Positions 1-7,578 of a stretch of 26,667 nt of DNA are shown here, piece by piece; the stretch's first letter is position 1; the number at the start of each line of letters is the position of its first letter. The stretch comes from Rhodocyclaceae bacterium (GTDB taxonomy: Bacteria; Pseudomonadota; Gammaproteobacteria; Burkholderiales; Rhodocyclaceae), in assembly GCA_017444505.1 (NCBI GenBank), contig JAFSWK010000209.1, forward strand, positions 1 through 26,667. Direction: 5' to 3'. The notes under the pieces were generated by a model that was given only the letters and a program-made list of their open reading frames with translations, did no database searches and was not told where the DNA came from. A program made the position numbers and the translations under genes.

Positions 1-900
1 CAGCCCAGCCGCGCCCGTGGCAAACCTGCCGACTCGCTGGGCTTTCTGATTTCCAACCACAACATCCGCCGCGCCGCCTGGCAAGAGGTGGAAACCCTGC
101 CGGAAGTCACCGTGCACTGCGACAAAACGGTGCGCAACGTACAGGTCGCCGCCGAACACGTCCATGTCACGCTTGACGATGGCTCTTCGCACCGCGCCCG
201 CCTGATTGTCGCCGCCGACAGCCGCTTTTCCGACATCCGCCACCAGCTTGGCATCCCGGCGGACATGCACGATTTTGGCCGCACCGTCATCGTCTTCCGG
301 ATGCGTCACACCGAATCCAACGAACACACCGCCTTTGAATGCTTCCACTACGGGCGCACGCTGGCGCTGCTACCGCTGGAAGAAAAACTCACCAACTGCG
401 TAGTCACGCTCGACAGCCAGTTGGCGGACGACTTCAACAAACAATCGCCTGAGATGCTCGCCGCCGAGATTGAAAAAATGCTCGAAGGCCGTCTGGGCAC
501 CATGACGCTGGCCAGCTCCCTGCACACCTACCCGCTCATCGGAATGCACGCCCGCCGCTTCCACGGCAAGCGCAGCGCGCTGGTGGGCGATGCCGCCGTC
601 GGTATGCACCCGGTCACCGCGCACGGCTTCAACCTCGGCCTGAAAAGCGCCGCCCTGCTTGCCAAACTGCTCACCAACGCGCACCGCGCCGGGCGCGACA
701 TCGGCAGCGCCAGCCTGCTTGAAGGCTATACCGCGCGCCACATGCTGAGCACCCGCCCGATCTATCACGGCACCAATTTTGTCGTCAAACTCTTCACCAA
801 CGAAACGCCGCCCGCGCGCCTGCTGCGTCAATTTGTCGTGCGCGCCAGCGACCACCTGACGCCGCTGAAAAAACTCATCAGCCATCAACTCACGGGCTGA
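1..900 (+). CDS. ubiM: UbiM-like FAD-dependent ubiquinone hydroxylase (5' end missing)
   Basis: C-terminal 299 residues of a UbiH/UbiF/VisC-class aromatic-ring flavin monooxygenase; the reading frame is open from base 1, so the GTG at 88 is internal and the N-terminal Rossmann GxGxxG is outside the window. Visible motifs are VAADSRFSDIR (DG-like NADPH/FAD motif) near fragment residue 70 and GDAAVGMHPVTAHGFNLGL near residue 196, the FAD ribityl-binding GD motif. The VGMHPVTAHGFN form, rather than the usual AHxxHPxAGQGxN of UbiH/UbiF, is what I associate with UbiM, which hydroxylates the ring in ubiquinone synthesis; this subfamily call is from memory. The end also carries RPIYHGTN, seen in the same group. 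It would act at the inner membrane surface. The stop TGA (898-900) runs directly into the next gene. Other UbiH-family members are the alternative. Confidence 0.8.
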   Translation, partial: QPSRARGKPADSLGFLISNHNIRRAAWQEVETLPEVTVHCDKTVRNVQVAAEHVHVTLDDGSSHRARLIVAADSRFSDIRHQLGIPADMHDFGRTVIVFRMRHTESNEHTAFECFHYGRTLALLPLEEKLTNCVVTLDSQLADDFNKQSPEMLAAEIEKMLEGRLGTMTLASSLHTYPLIGMHARRFHGKRSALVGDAAVGMHPVTAHGFNLGLKSAALLAKLLTNAHRAGRDIGSASLLEGYTARHMLSTRPIYHGTNFVVKLFTNETPPARLLRQFVVRASDHLTPLKKLISHQLTG

Positions 901-938
901 CCATCTCTCCCCTGCCCGCAGCGCCCCTGGCCGCCATC

Positions 939-1421
939 TTGCAACCGCCCGTGCACAGCCGGGCGGACGAGGTTTTGCTGCGTTTTGTGCAAGAACTGCA
1001 AACCCAGGGGCACACCGTGCGCGGACTGGTGCAACTGGAACGCGCCGCGCCGCGCGACCCCGTCATCCTGCACGACCTGGCCACGGGGCGGCGTTTTACC
1101 ATCTCGCAATCGCTAGGCGCAGGCTCCACCGCCTGCAACCTGAATCCGCACATGCTCGCCGAAGCCAGCGCCGTACTGCGCACCGCCCTGACTGAAACGC
1201 CGCCGCCCGCGCTCCTCACCCTCAACCGCTTCGGCCCGCAAGAAGCCGAAGGGCGCGGCCTGCGGCAAGAACTGGCCGACGCCGCCGTGCGCGGCATCCC
1301 CCTGCTCACCATCCTGAACCCGCGCTGGCTACCGCACTGGCGGCAATTCAGCGACGGCCAATCCTGCGAACTCATCCCCACGCTGGAAGCCCTGCGCCAG
1401 TGGTGGCAAGGCACGGCATGA
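939..1421 (+). CDS. DUF2478 family protein, NTPase-like, function unknown
   Basis: About 160 residues with the DUF2478 signature: GLVQ near the N-terminus, a central region ending in LLTLNRFGPQEAEGRGLRQE, and IPLLTILNPRWLPHWRQF near the C-terminus. Family members are small putative nucleotide-binding proteins often found beside molybdate transport genes; their activity is not established. The start is uncertain. The only conventional start codon in frame is TTG at 939, used here, but it removes the first beta strand expected for the family (LAAIL, encoded just upstream). The frame is open upstream to a CTG at 897 that overlaps the ubiM stop as CTGA, which would restore that strand. The 3' end overlaps hpnC by ATGA. 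Its position between a quinone hydroxylase and a squalene-pathway gene is unexpected for this family. Confidence 0.75.
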   Translation: MQPPVHSRADEVLLRFVQELQTQGHTVRGLVQLERAAPRDPVILHDLATGRRFTISQSLGAGSTACNLNPHMLAEASAVLRTALTETPPPALLTLNRFGPQEAEGRGLRQELADAAVRGIPLLTILNPRWLPHWRQFSDGQSCELIPTLEALRQWWQGTA

Positions 1422-2257
1422 GTGTCGGCCACTACGAAAACTTCCCCGTCGCATCCCTCCTGCTGCCGCGCGCGCTACGTGGCGCGGTGCAAACGCTCTA
1501 CGCCTTCGCCCGCACCGCCGACGACCTTGCCGACGAAGGCAACGCCCCGCCTGAAGAACGCCTTGCCGCCTTGCACCGCCTGCAAGCGCACCTGAACGCC
1601 ATCGCCGCTGATGCCCCGCTGCCGCAGGACGAATTCACCCCGCTGGCCGCGCGGCTGCGCGAAGTCATCCAGCAGCACGATTTACCGCTATCCGCCTGTG
1701 CAGATTTGCTCACCGCCTTCCGGCAAGATGTCACCACCACCCGCTACGCCAGTTTTCAGGAACTGCGCCACTACTGCCGCCACTCTGCCGACCCCGTAGG
1801 CCGCCTGCTGCTCGCCCTCTACCGCGCCGAAGGCACGCCGCAACAGCGGGAATGGTCAGACGACATCTGCACCGCCCTGCAACTCATCAACTTCTGCCAA
1901 GACGTTGCCATTGACCTGCAAAAAGGCCGCATCTACCTCCCACAAGACGAAATGGCGCAGCACGGCGTGCGCGAAGGCGATTTAACCGCCGCCCGCGTCA
2001 CCCCCGCATTTCAGCGCCTGCTGGAAGCCCAGCTTGCCCGCGCCGAAGCCATGATGCGCGCTGGTGCCCCGCTTGCCCGGATACTTCCCGGACGCATCGG
2101 CTGGGAACTGCGCCTGATTGTGCAAGGCGGGCTAACCATCATCGAACGCATCCGCGCCGCAGACTACGACGTTTTCCACCACCGTCCCACCCTGCGCCCC
2201 CGCGACTGGGCACGCATGTGCGCCCGCGCCGTGTTTGCCTATCCCGCGCAGAGCTGA
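1418..2257 (+). CDS. hpnC: HpnC, squalene/hydroxysqualene synthase family protein
   Basis: 279 residues, the usual size for HpnC. It begins SVGHYENFPVASLLLPR, a hallmark of HpnC proteins. The first aspartate-rich motif is DDLADE (residues 35-40); the central YCRHSADPVGRLLL and the second prenyl-diphosphate site INFCQDVAID...KGRIYLPQ (about 157-175) follow. In the three-step bacterial route to squalene, HpnD makes presqualene diphosphate, HpnC converts it to hydroxysqualene and HpnE reduces that to squalene for hopanoids or other triterpenes. The ATG at 1418 overlaps the upstream TGA (ATGA), pointing to translational coupling. hpnD and hpnE are not in the window: downstream lies the convergent phaC, so they must be upstream of base 1 or elsewhere. 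The alternative, a phytoene synthase, is less likely given the N-terminus. Confidence 0.88.
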   Translation: MSVGHYENFPVASLLLPRALRGAVQTLYAFARTADDLADEGNAPPEERLAALHRLQAHLNAIAADAPLPQDEFTPLAARLREVIQQHDLPLSACADLLTAFRQDVTTTRYASFQELRHYCRHSADPVGRLLLALYRAEGTPQQREWSDDICTALQLINFCQDVAIDLQKGRIYLPQDEMAQHGVREGDLTAARVTPAFQRLLEAQLARAEAMMRAGAPLARILPGRIGWELRLIVQGGLTIIERIRAADYDVFHHRPTLRPRDWARMCARAVFAYPAQS

Positions 2258-2292
2258 CGTCCACGTCGCCTTTGGCTTTCCGGCTTCGGCTG

Positions 2293-2309
2293 GCGAAACG
2301 ATGTTTCGC
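2293..2309. repeat. Small hairpin with GAT loop in a wider repeat-like context
   Basis: A perfect 7-bp inverted repeat, gcgaaac / gtttcgc around a 3-base GAT loop, lies between hpnC and the terminator. The surrounding bases (about 2270-2325) resemble the context of a longer hairpin at 18461-18483: both read, on the minus strand, GGTRGGGG, then a GCG-AGC-like stretch, a stem centred on CATCG, and a GCCGGAA-GCC tail. The sequences are not identical but the architecture is shared, which suggests two diverged copies of one dispersed element. Confidence 0.5.
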
Positions 2310-2341
2310 TAAGCTCCGCTTCCCCACCGCGTCGTGCGCAC

Positions 2342-2368
2342 AAAAAACCCCCGCTTGCGCGGGGGTTT
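2342..2368 (-). terminator. Rho-independent terminator of phaC, probably serving hpnC as well
   Basis: A perfect 10-bp stem, aaacccccgc (2345-2354) with gcgggggttt (2359-2368), and a 4-base loop. On the minus strand it is followed by six T, the classic form, and lies 27 bases after the phaC stop. On the plus strand it is followed by only three T inside the stem, so it may stop hpnC transcription less efficiently. Confidence 0.9.
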
Positions 2369-2394
2369 GCGTTGTGGGTAGCGCGATTGCGCAA

Positions 2395-4158
2395 TCAGGG
2401 TTCGATGACGTACTTACCCGGGGCGGGGACGATTTCGGGGTATTTTGCGGTGGCCGCAGGACGGGCGGCAACCATGGCTCCAGCCTTGGGCTTGAGCCAG
2501 GCCATCCAGTCTTCCCACCAGCTGCCGGCAATAACGTCGGTGTTTTGCTGCCAGTGATCGGCATCCATCGCGGTGTCAATGTTCGCGGCGCGGTAGGTGC
2601 GCTTGGGCGGATTGACCGGCGGGTTGAGAATGCCCAGGATGTGACCAGAGCTGGAAAGCACAAAACGACGATCCGCAGTGACGTGGTTCATGGTGCGGAA
2701 TACCTGCTTCCACGGCGCGATGTGGTCGTCTTCCGTGGCGACACTGTAGAGCGGCTGGGCAATGTTGCCGAGGTTGATCGGCTCGCCCGCGACAGTGAGC
2801 GAGTCGGGCTGGATGAGACGGTTGTGCAGGTAGAGTTCGCGCAAATACCATTTGTGCATGGCGGCAGGCATGCGGGTGCAGTCCATGTTCCAGTAGAGCA
2901 CGTCAAACGGCATGGGCGTCTCGCCATACAGCCAGCCGTGGACGACGTAGTGCCAGATCAGGCTGTTGGAACGCAGCAGACGGAAGGTGACGGCCATGTC
3001 TTTGCCGTCCAGATAGCCGTCCGCATCCATCTTGCGGCAGAGGTAGTCGATGGAAGATTCGTCAATGAAGACTTCAATGTCGCCAGGGGCAGAGAAGTCG
3101 GTGAGGGTGGTAAACAGCGTCCAGCTCGCTACGGGCTGCTCTTTCGGGCTGAACTTGCTGTTCGCCCAAGCCATGTAGGTGGACAGCGCCGTGCCGCCAA
3201 TGCAGTAGGCGGCAGCGTGCACTTGCTTGGCGCCCGTGAATTGACGCGCCGTCTGCACGATGAAATCAATGCCGTCGGTGATGTAGGAATCAAACGTGGT
3301 GGCACGCATGGAGGCGTCCGGGTTCTTCCAGCTGGTGATGAAGACGTCAAAACCCTGATTGAGCAGCCAGGCGACCATGCTGCGCTTGGGCGTCATGTCC
3401 AGCACGTAGAATTTGTTGATCCACGGCGTGACAATGACGATGGGCTCAGAGTGCACTTCCTTGGCCGTGGGCGCGTAGTGGATGACTTCCAGCAGCTTGT
3501 TGCGGGCAACCACCGAGCCGGGCGTGACGGCAAGGTTTTCACCGACCTTGAATTTGCTGAGATCGGTCATGCGCACGTTGCCCACCGCAGCGTCGGTGAG
3601 GAATTGCTTGAAGCCGTTGAGCAGACTTACGCCGTGACTTTCCATCGCCAGGCGCAGCGCCACCGGGTTGGTAAACAGGAAGTTGGTGGGGGCAACCATG
3701 TTCAGCCACTTGCGCCACCAGAAGGCGGCCTTGCGGCGCTCGGCATCCGAAATGCCGGGCGTGGCGTAGAGCATGTCTTGCAGGGTGTGGGTGTAGGCAA
3801 GATAGACTTCTTTCACCAGATCCCAGCCGGCAGCTTCCGTCCAGACCGGGTCGGCAAAGCGGTTGTCATCCGGGTGGGGACGAATCGGGTCTTCACTGTC
3901 CAGCCCCATCATGCGCGAGCAGAAATGCTGTTGCAGACGCCAGATTTCGGAGTTGAGCAGGGCAACATGACGGGAAAGCTCTTGCGGGTGCATGAGCCAG
4001 GCGGTGAAGGCGTGGGCAATCGGCATGCTCATGCCGATGGGGTCCAGAGAGGTGCCCATGTCGCGCGGCCAGTCGGTGAGTTCGTGCCACAGTTCCAGAC
4101 CGTGGGCGGCCAGTTGGGTGTTTTTGTGGGAGAGACTGTCAGGGGCGTGCATTTCCAT
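2395..4158 (-). CDS. phaC: Class I poly(3-hydroxyalkanoate) synthase PhaC
   Basis: Polymerises (R)-3-hydroxyacyl-CoA, chiefly 3-hydroxybutyryl-CoA, into PHA granules in the cytoplasm. With the start chosen here the protein has 587 residues and the nucleophile is Cys319, matching the well-known numbering of the Cupriavidus enzyme. The catalytic Asp lies in ATEDDHIAPW (Asp478) and the His in SSSGHILG (His506). The N-terminal PhaC domain contains TPWINKFYVLDM and the tryptophan-rich stretch that follows is normal for class I. The lipase-like box reads A-Y-C-I-G-G instead of G-x-C-x-G-G. The frame is open to an ATG at 4197, but that one has its purine run only 2 bases away, whereas the ATG at 4158 has GGAG at a 9-base spacing. 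The gene stands alone, with no phaA, phaB, phasin or phaR in the window. Confidence 0.95.
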   Translation of the reverse strand: MEMHAPDSLSHKNTQLAAHGLELWHELTDWPRDMGTSLDPIGMSMPIAHAFTAWLMHPQELSRHVALLNSEIWRLQQHFCSRMMGLDSEDPIRPHPDDNRFADPVWTEAAGWDLVKEVYLAYTHTLQDMLYATPGISDAERRKAAFWWRKWLNMVAPTNFLFTNPVALRLAMESHGVSLLNGFKQFLTDAAVGNVRMTDLSKFKVGENLAVTPGSVVARNKLLEVIHYAPTAKEVHSEPIVIVTPWINKFYVLDMTPKRSMVAWLLNQGFDVFITSWKNPDASMRATTFDSYITDGIDFIVQTARQFTGAKQVHAAAYCIGGTALSTYMAWANSKFSPKEQPVASWTLFTTLTDFSAPGDIEVFIDESSIDYLCRKMDADGYLDGKDMAVTFRLLRSNSLIWHYVVHGWLYGETPMPFDVLYWNMDCTRMPAAMHKWYLRELYLHNRLIQPDSLTVAGEPINLGNIAQPLYSVATEDDHIAPWKQVFRTMNHVTADRRFVLSSSGHILGILNPPVNPPKRTYRAANIDTAMDADHWQQNTDVIAGSWWEDWMAWLKPKAGAMVAARPAATAKYPEIVPAPGKYVIEP

Positions 4159-4167
4159 GGCTACATG

Positions 4168-4171
4168 CTCC
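4168..4171 (-). promoter_or_regulatory. Ribosome binding site deciding the phaC start
   Basis: GGAG on the minus strand, 9 bases before the ATG at 4158. The upstream in-frame ATG at 4197 lacks a properly spaced site, so the shorter protein is favoured. Confidence 0.55.
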
Positions 4172-4274
4172 AAGCAAGTGTGGCTAAAGATGCGCATGTT
4201 CCCTTATTTTTGGGCGCTTTGCGCAAGTTATTTCAAATTGTGTTGATTTTGGATAAAAGATTGTGCGCGAACCT

Positions 4275-5366
4275 TTAGCGCACAGCGCCCGGCGGCGGCA
4301 GGGCGGCGTGGTGTTCGGCAGGGTCGATGCTGCGTACCCATTCGCGCCAGAAGCCGACCAGCAGCGCCATGAGCACGGGGCCGATAAACAGGCCGACCAG
4401 CCCCATCGTTTGCACGCCGCCAACGAGGCCAAAAAAGGTGGGCAGGAAGGGGAGCTTGACCGGGCCGCCGACCAGCCGCGGACGCAGGGTTTTGTCGACA
4501 ATGAATAGTTCAAAACTGCCCCAGGCAAACAGGCCAATGCCGGCGGCAACCTTGCCCGAGCCGATGAGGTAGATGGAGACCAGCGTAAACGAGAGCGGCG
4601 CACCACCCGGTATCAGCGCCATGAAGCCGGTGGCGGCACCAAGCAAAATGGGCGAGGGCACGCCGGCAATCCAGTAGGCCGTGCCGAGAACCACGCCTTC
4701 GCCGACCGCTATCAGACCCATGCCGGTGACAGTGGCGCTGACCGTGGCGGGGATGACGCGCGAGAAACGCTGCCAGTGCGTGGGCAGCAGGCGTTCGCCA
4801 ACGCGGTCAATCTGGCGCACCAGCACGCCGCCGTCTTTGTAGACAAAAAACAGCGTGATGAGCATGAAGAGCAGCGAGAGCGCAATGCTGACAAAACGGC
4901 TGGTGGCGGTGAGTACGGTGCGGTAGATGTTGCCGATGTGCTCGCCACTGATGATTTCAAACCATTGCGCCAGTTCCTGCGGGGCACCGAGGTGTTTGTC
5001 CCAGTAACTGGCCAGATGCGTGCCGATGCCGGGCAGCGAGGCAATCCATTTCGGCGCCGGGCTGCCGTAGGTGTTGGCGTGCTGCACCCAGAGGATGAAA
5101 CCTTGCGCTTCGCTCAGGGCAAAGAGCAGGGCGATGCCCAGCGGCAGGATGATGGCCAGAATGACGACCAGCAGCGCAATGCTGGCGGCAAGCGGTGTGC
5201 AGCCCCGGCAACGGCGCAGCAGGCGGCGGTATAACGGCCAACTGGCCAAGCCGATAATCAGCGCGGCAAGGACAGGCACCAGAAAGCCGTGAAAGAAATA
5301 GACTGCGGTCGCAAGAATGAGCAGCAATAAAACCCGCAGGGCGAAGGAAGATTGCAGCAGGGGCAT
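4275..5366 (-). CDS. AI-2E family (YdiK/PerM-like) membrane permease
   Basis: 363 residues with the topology of the AI-2E transporter family: two N-terminal hydrophobic segments (about 8-45), another at 60-85, a soluble loop (90-150), and a bundle of helices from about 155 to the end. The C-terminal signature FIVDKTLRPRLVGG followed by KLPFLPTFFGLVGGVQ and LVGLFIGPVLMALL is typical of the YdiK branch. Members export small molecules; the founding TqsA protein affects autoinducer-2, but YdiK-type proteins have no settled substrate. The gene lies 116 bases upstream of phaC on the same strand and 72 bases after lipB, so it may be read through from lipB or have its own promoter at the 5400-5421 hairpin. 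No link with PHA metabolism should be inferred from proximity alone. Confidence 0.88.
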   Translation of the reverse strand: MPLLQSSFALRVLLLLILATAVYFFHGFLVPVLAALIIGLASWPLYRRLLRRCRGCTPLAASIALLVVILAIILPLGIALLFALSEAQGFILWVQHANTYGSPAPKWIASLPGIGTHLASYWDKHLGAPQELAQWFEIISGEHIGNIYRTVLTATSRFVSIALSLLFMLITLFFVYKDGGVLVRQIDRVGERLLPTHWQRFSRVIPATVSATVTGMGLIAVGEGVVLGTAYWIAGVPSPILLGAATGFMALIPGGAPLSFTLVSIYLIGSGKVAAGIGLFAWGSFELFIVDKTLRPRLVGGPVKLPFLPTFFGLVGGVQTMGLVGLFIGPVLMALLVGFWREWVRSIDPAEHHAALPPPGAVR

Positions 5367-5399
5367 GAAGGCGGCGGCGGCAGGGGTCAGAACAGGCAG

Positions 5400-5421
5400 G
5401 GGCGAATCATAGCATTCGCCC
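5400..5421. repeat. Palindrome gggcgaat-catagc-attcgccc between lipB and the permease
   Basis: A perfect 8-bp stem with a 6-base loop. Read on the minus strand it follows lipB by 17 bases but has no T-tract, so it is not a standard terminator; on the plus strand four T follow, but no plus-strand gene precedes it. The stem is close to the palindrome at 18757-18782 (ggggcaaat / atttgcccc). The loop on the minus strand contains TATGAT, a possible -10 box for the permease gene, with no good -35. Confidence 0.5.
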
Positions 5422-5438
5422 TTTTGCGGCAGGCGGCT

Positions 5439-6104
5439 TTACGGGTGGACTTCTGGCAGCAGGCGGGCGAAGTGGCGACACAGAACGGGCGCGACGGCCT
5501 GCGGTGAGGCTGCCACACCTTGCGCGGCCAGCGAGGTGGTTTGCAGGCCGGAATAGCCGCAGGGGTTGATGTTGTTGAACGGGGTCAAGTCCAGGTCGCA
5601 GTTGATGGCCAGCCCGTGATAGCAAACACCTTGCCGGATGCGCAGACCGAGGGCGGCGATTTTGCTGCCGTCGGGCAGATAGACGCCGGGGGCACCGTCT
5701 TTGCGGCAGCCGTCCAGCCCGTGTTCGGCCAGCGTCTGGATGATGGCTTCTTCGATGAGATGCACCAGTTCGCGCACTTTCAGGCCGCGCCGGGGCAAGT
5801 GCAGCAGGGTGTAGCAGACGAGCTGGCCGGGGCCGTGGTAGGTGATTTGTCCGCCACGGTCGATGGGAATCAGGGGGATGTCCGGGTCGGGCGCGAGCAG
5901 GTGTTCGCGCCGCCCGGCCTGACCGAGGGTGTAGACCGGCGGGTGTTGCAGCAGCCAGAGTTCGTCGTCGGCCTCTTCGCTGCGCGTGCGGACAAAATCA
6001 CGCATCGCGGCCAGCGCGGGCAGATAGGGGATGAGGCCGTCAAAACTGCGCTGCACAAGGTGGTTTGCCAGCGGCGCAGCAGGCGGCAGCGGCAGCGCCG
6101 TCAT
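5439..6104 (-). CDS. lipB: Octanoyl-[ACP]:protein octanoyltransferase LipB
   Basis: Moves octanoate from acyl carrier protein to the lipoyl domains of 2-oxoacid dehydrogenases and GcvH, the first step of lipoate assembly. The 221-residue length is normal. Motifs: QHPPVYTLGQ (53-62), RGGQITYHGPGQ (83-94), the catalytic Lys148 in DGSKIAALG and the catalytic Cys182 in PCGYSGL. The ATG at 6104 overlaps the TGA of ybeD (ATGA), so the two are coupled. It is the last gene of the long mreB operon. LipA, the sulfur-insertion enzyme that usually follows lipB in related bacteria, is not next: a permease on the same strand is. Confidence 0.96.
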   Translation of the reverse strand: MTALPLPPAAPLANHLVQRSFDGLIPYLPALAAMRDFVRTRSEEADDELWLLQHPPVYTLGQAGRREHLLAPDPDIPLIPIDRGGQITYHGPGQLVCYTLLHLPRRGLKVRELVHLIEEAIIQTLAEHGLDGCRKDGAPGVYLPDGSKIAALGLRIRQGVCYHGLAINCDLDLTPFNNINPCGYSGLQTTSLAAQGVAASPQAVAPVLCRHFARLLPEVHP

Positions 6105-6370
6105 AACACGATTTTGACCATCGGGTGCGCGGTAAGCGCGCGGTAGAGGCCGTCGAGCTGTGCCTGCGAGGTGGCGCGGATGGTGCAGGTGAGCGACAGA
6201 TAATTGCCGTTGGCCGAGGGGCGCATTTTGACGCGGGACGGGTCGTAATCGGGGGCGTGTTCGCAGACCAGCGCGGTGATGGTCTGGGCAAATTCATCAT
6301 GGCGTGCGCCCATGATTTTGAGCGGAAAATCACAGGGAAATTCCAGCAGGGAAGGGGGCGCGGCGCTCAT
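6101..6370 (-). CDS. ybeD: YbeD/DUF493 family protein
   Basis: 89 residues, the family length. The sequence has LLEFPCDFPLKIMG at the N-terminus, ARHDEFAQTI after it, and the conserved NYLSLTCTIRATSQAQLDGLY and HPMVKIVL at the end, all typical of DUF493 (ferredoxin-like fold). The function is unknown; the gene is commonly found between dacC-type genes and lipB in proteobacteria. The longer open frame to 6604 runs antiparallel into dacC territory and its extra residues are Pro/Ser-rich noise, so the ATG at 6370 is taken as the start. It lies 10 bases after dacC and overlaps lipB by 4 bases. In many betaproteobacteria a D-amino-acid aminotransferase gene sits between dacC and ybeD; it is absent here. 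Confidence 0.93.
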   Translation of the reverse strand: MSAAPPSLLEFPCDFPLKIMGARHDEFAQTITALVCEHAPDYDPSRVKMRPSANGNYLSLTCTIRATSQAQLDGLYRALTAHPMVKIVL

Positions 6371-6380
6371 GCGGGTGCGC

Positions 6381-7520
6381 TTACAGGGATTTGAACCACA
6401 TGATGAGCGAATCCCAGGTGCGCCCGAACCAGCCGGCAAGCTCGACTTCGTTGAGCGCCACGACCGGCCAGGAGCCGATGGATTGCCCGTCCAGCGTGAG
6501 GGAGAGGGTGCCGATTTCCTGCCCTTTGCGAATCGGGGCAAGCACGGGCTGCACACTGGTGAGACGGGGCTGGAGCTTGCCGGCTTCGCCTTTGGGCAGG
6601 GCAAGAATCAGCGGTTTTTCAAACCCGGCGGCCACTTCGTTGCTCGTCCCTTTCCAGACCTGAAAACGCGCCAGCGGCTGGTCGGCATCATAGACTTTGG
6701 CGGCTTCATAGAACTGGAAGCCGTAGTTGAGCAGCTTGAGCGATTCTTGCGCACGAACGTTTTCGCTGCTGGTGCCCAGCAACACAGAAATCATGCGGTG
6801 GTTGCTGCGGTTGGCCGAGGCGACCAGACAATAGCCGGCGCTGTTGGTGTGGCCGGTTTTCATGCCGTCGACGGTGGCATCACGCCACAGAAGAAGGTTG
6901 CGGTTGGGTTGCGTGATTTTATTGTAAGTAAATGATTTTTCCGAATAATATTTGTATTCTTCGGGGAAGTCGCGGATGATGGCGGCGGCCAGTTTGGCGA
7001 GGTCCTTGGCGGTGGTGTAGAGCTGTGGGTCGGGCAGGCCGTTGGCGTTGGTGTAGTGGGTGTTTTCCAGCCCGAGGCGCTTGGCGCTTTCGTTCATCAG
7101 GTGCACGAAGGCTTCTTCCGTGCCCGCGACGAGTTCGGCCAGCGCGACGCAGGCATCATTGCCAGATTGAATAATCATGCCGCGAATGAGCTGCTCGACC
7201 GTCACCGGCATTCCCGGCTTGATGAACATGCGCGAGCCTTCTTGCCGCCAGGCGTGTTCGGATACATCGACTTGCTGGTCGAGCTTGATTTTGCCTTCCT
7301 TGAGCGCGCCAAAAACAATGTAGGCGGTCATCAGCTTGGTGAGCGAGGCCGGTTCCAGCCGCTCGTCGCCTTTTTCGCTGACGAGGAACTGGTTCGTGGT
7401 CTGGTCGTACAACACCCACGCTTTGGCGGCCAGCGTCGGCGGCGGCACTTGCGCAGCAGCGCAAGCGCAGGAGAAGAGGGCAAACAGCGAGGCGAGAATC
7501 AGACGCGTGAAAACAGTCAT
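6381..7520 (-). CDS. dacC: D-alanyl-D-alanine carboxypeptidase (PBP5/6 type)
   Basis: Trims the terminal D-alanine from peptidoglycan pentapeptides in the periplasm. The 379-residue protein begins with a signal peptide (hydrophobic residues 6-20, cleavage likely after ACAAAQ). The penicillin-binding triad is complete: SLTK (Ser59, Lys62), SGN (119-121) and KTG (221-223). After about residue 280 comes the beta-rich PBP5 C-terminal domain, and the last residues (GWFGRTWDSLIMWFKSL) form an amphipathic helix for membrane anchoring, as in DacA/DacC. The gene is 58 bases downstream of rlpA and 10 bases upstream of ybeD. dacA would be an equally valid name. Confidence 0.95.
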   Translation of the reverse strand: MTVFTRLILASLFALFSCACAAAQVPPPTLAAKAWVLYDQTTNQFLVSEKGDERLEPASLTKLMTAYIVFGALKEGKIKLDQQVDVSEHAWRQEGSRMFIKPGMPVTVEQLIRGMIIQSGNDACVALAELVAGTEEAFVHLMNESAKRLGLENTHYTNANGLPDPQLYTTAKDLAKLAAAIIRDFPEEYKYYSEKSFTYNKITQPNRNLLLWRDATVDGMKTGHTNSAGYCLVASANRSNHRMISVLLGTSSENVRAQESLKLLNYGFQFYEAAKVYDADQPLARFQVWKGTSNEVAAGFEKPLILALPKGEAGKLQPRLTSVQPVLAPIRKGQEIGTLSLTLDGQSIGSWPVVALNEVELAGWFGRTWDSLIMWFKSL

Positions 7521-7578
7521 GGCGGATGGTCGTCAGGCGGGAAAAGGGCGCAATGATAACGCGATTGGCGCGCTTCGG

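Noticed and set aside
4198..4274. A dedicated phaC promoter in the gap after the permease gene
   Set aside because: TTGAAA occurs on the minus strand but the only AT-rich -10 candidates lie at poor spacing, so I could not support it.
2218..4278. A 686-codon open frame on the plus strand opposite phaC
   Set aside because: It overlaps the hpnC end, runs through the phaC terminator and is antisense to an unmistakable PHA synthase.
2395..5366. A PHA operon linking the permease and phaC
   Set aside because: The two genes are tandem but the permease family has no known PHA role and no other pha gene is present.
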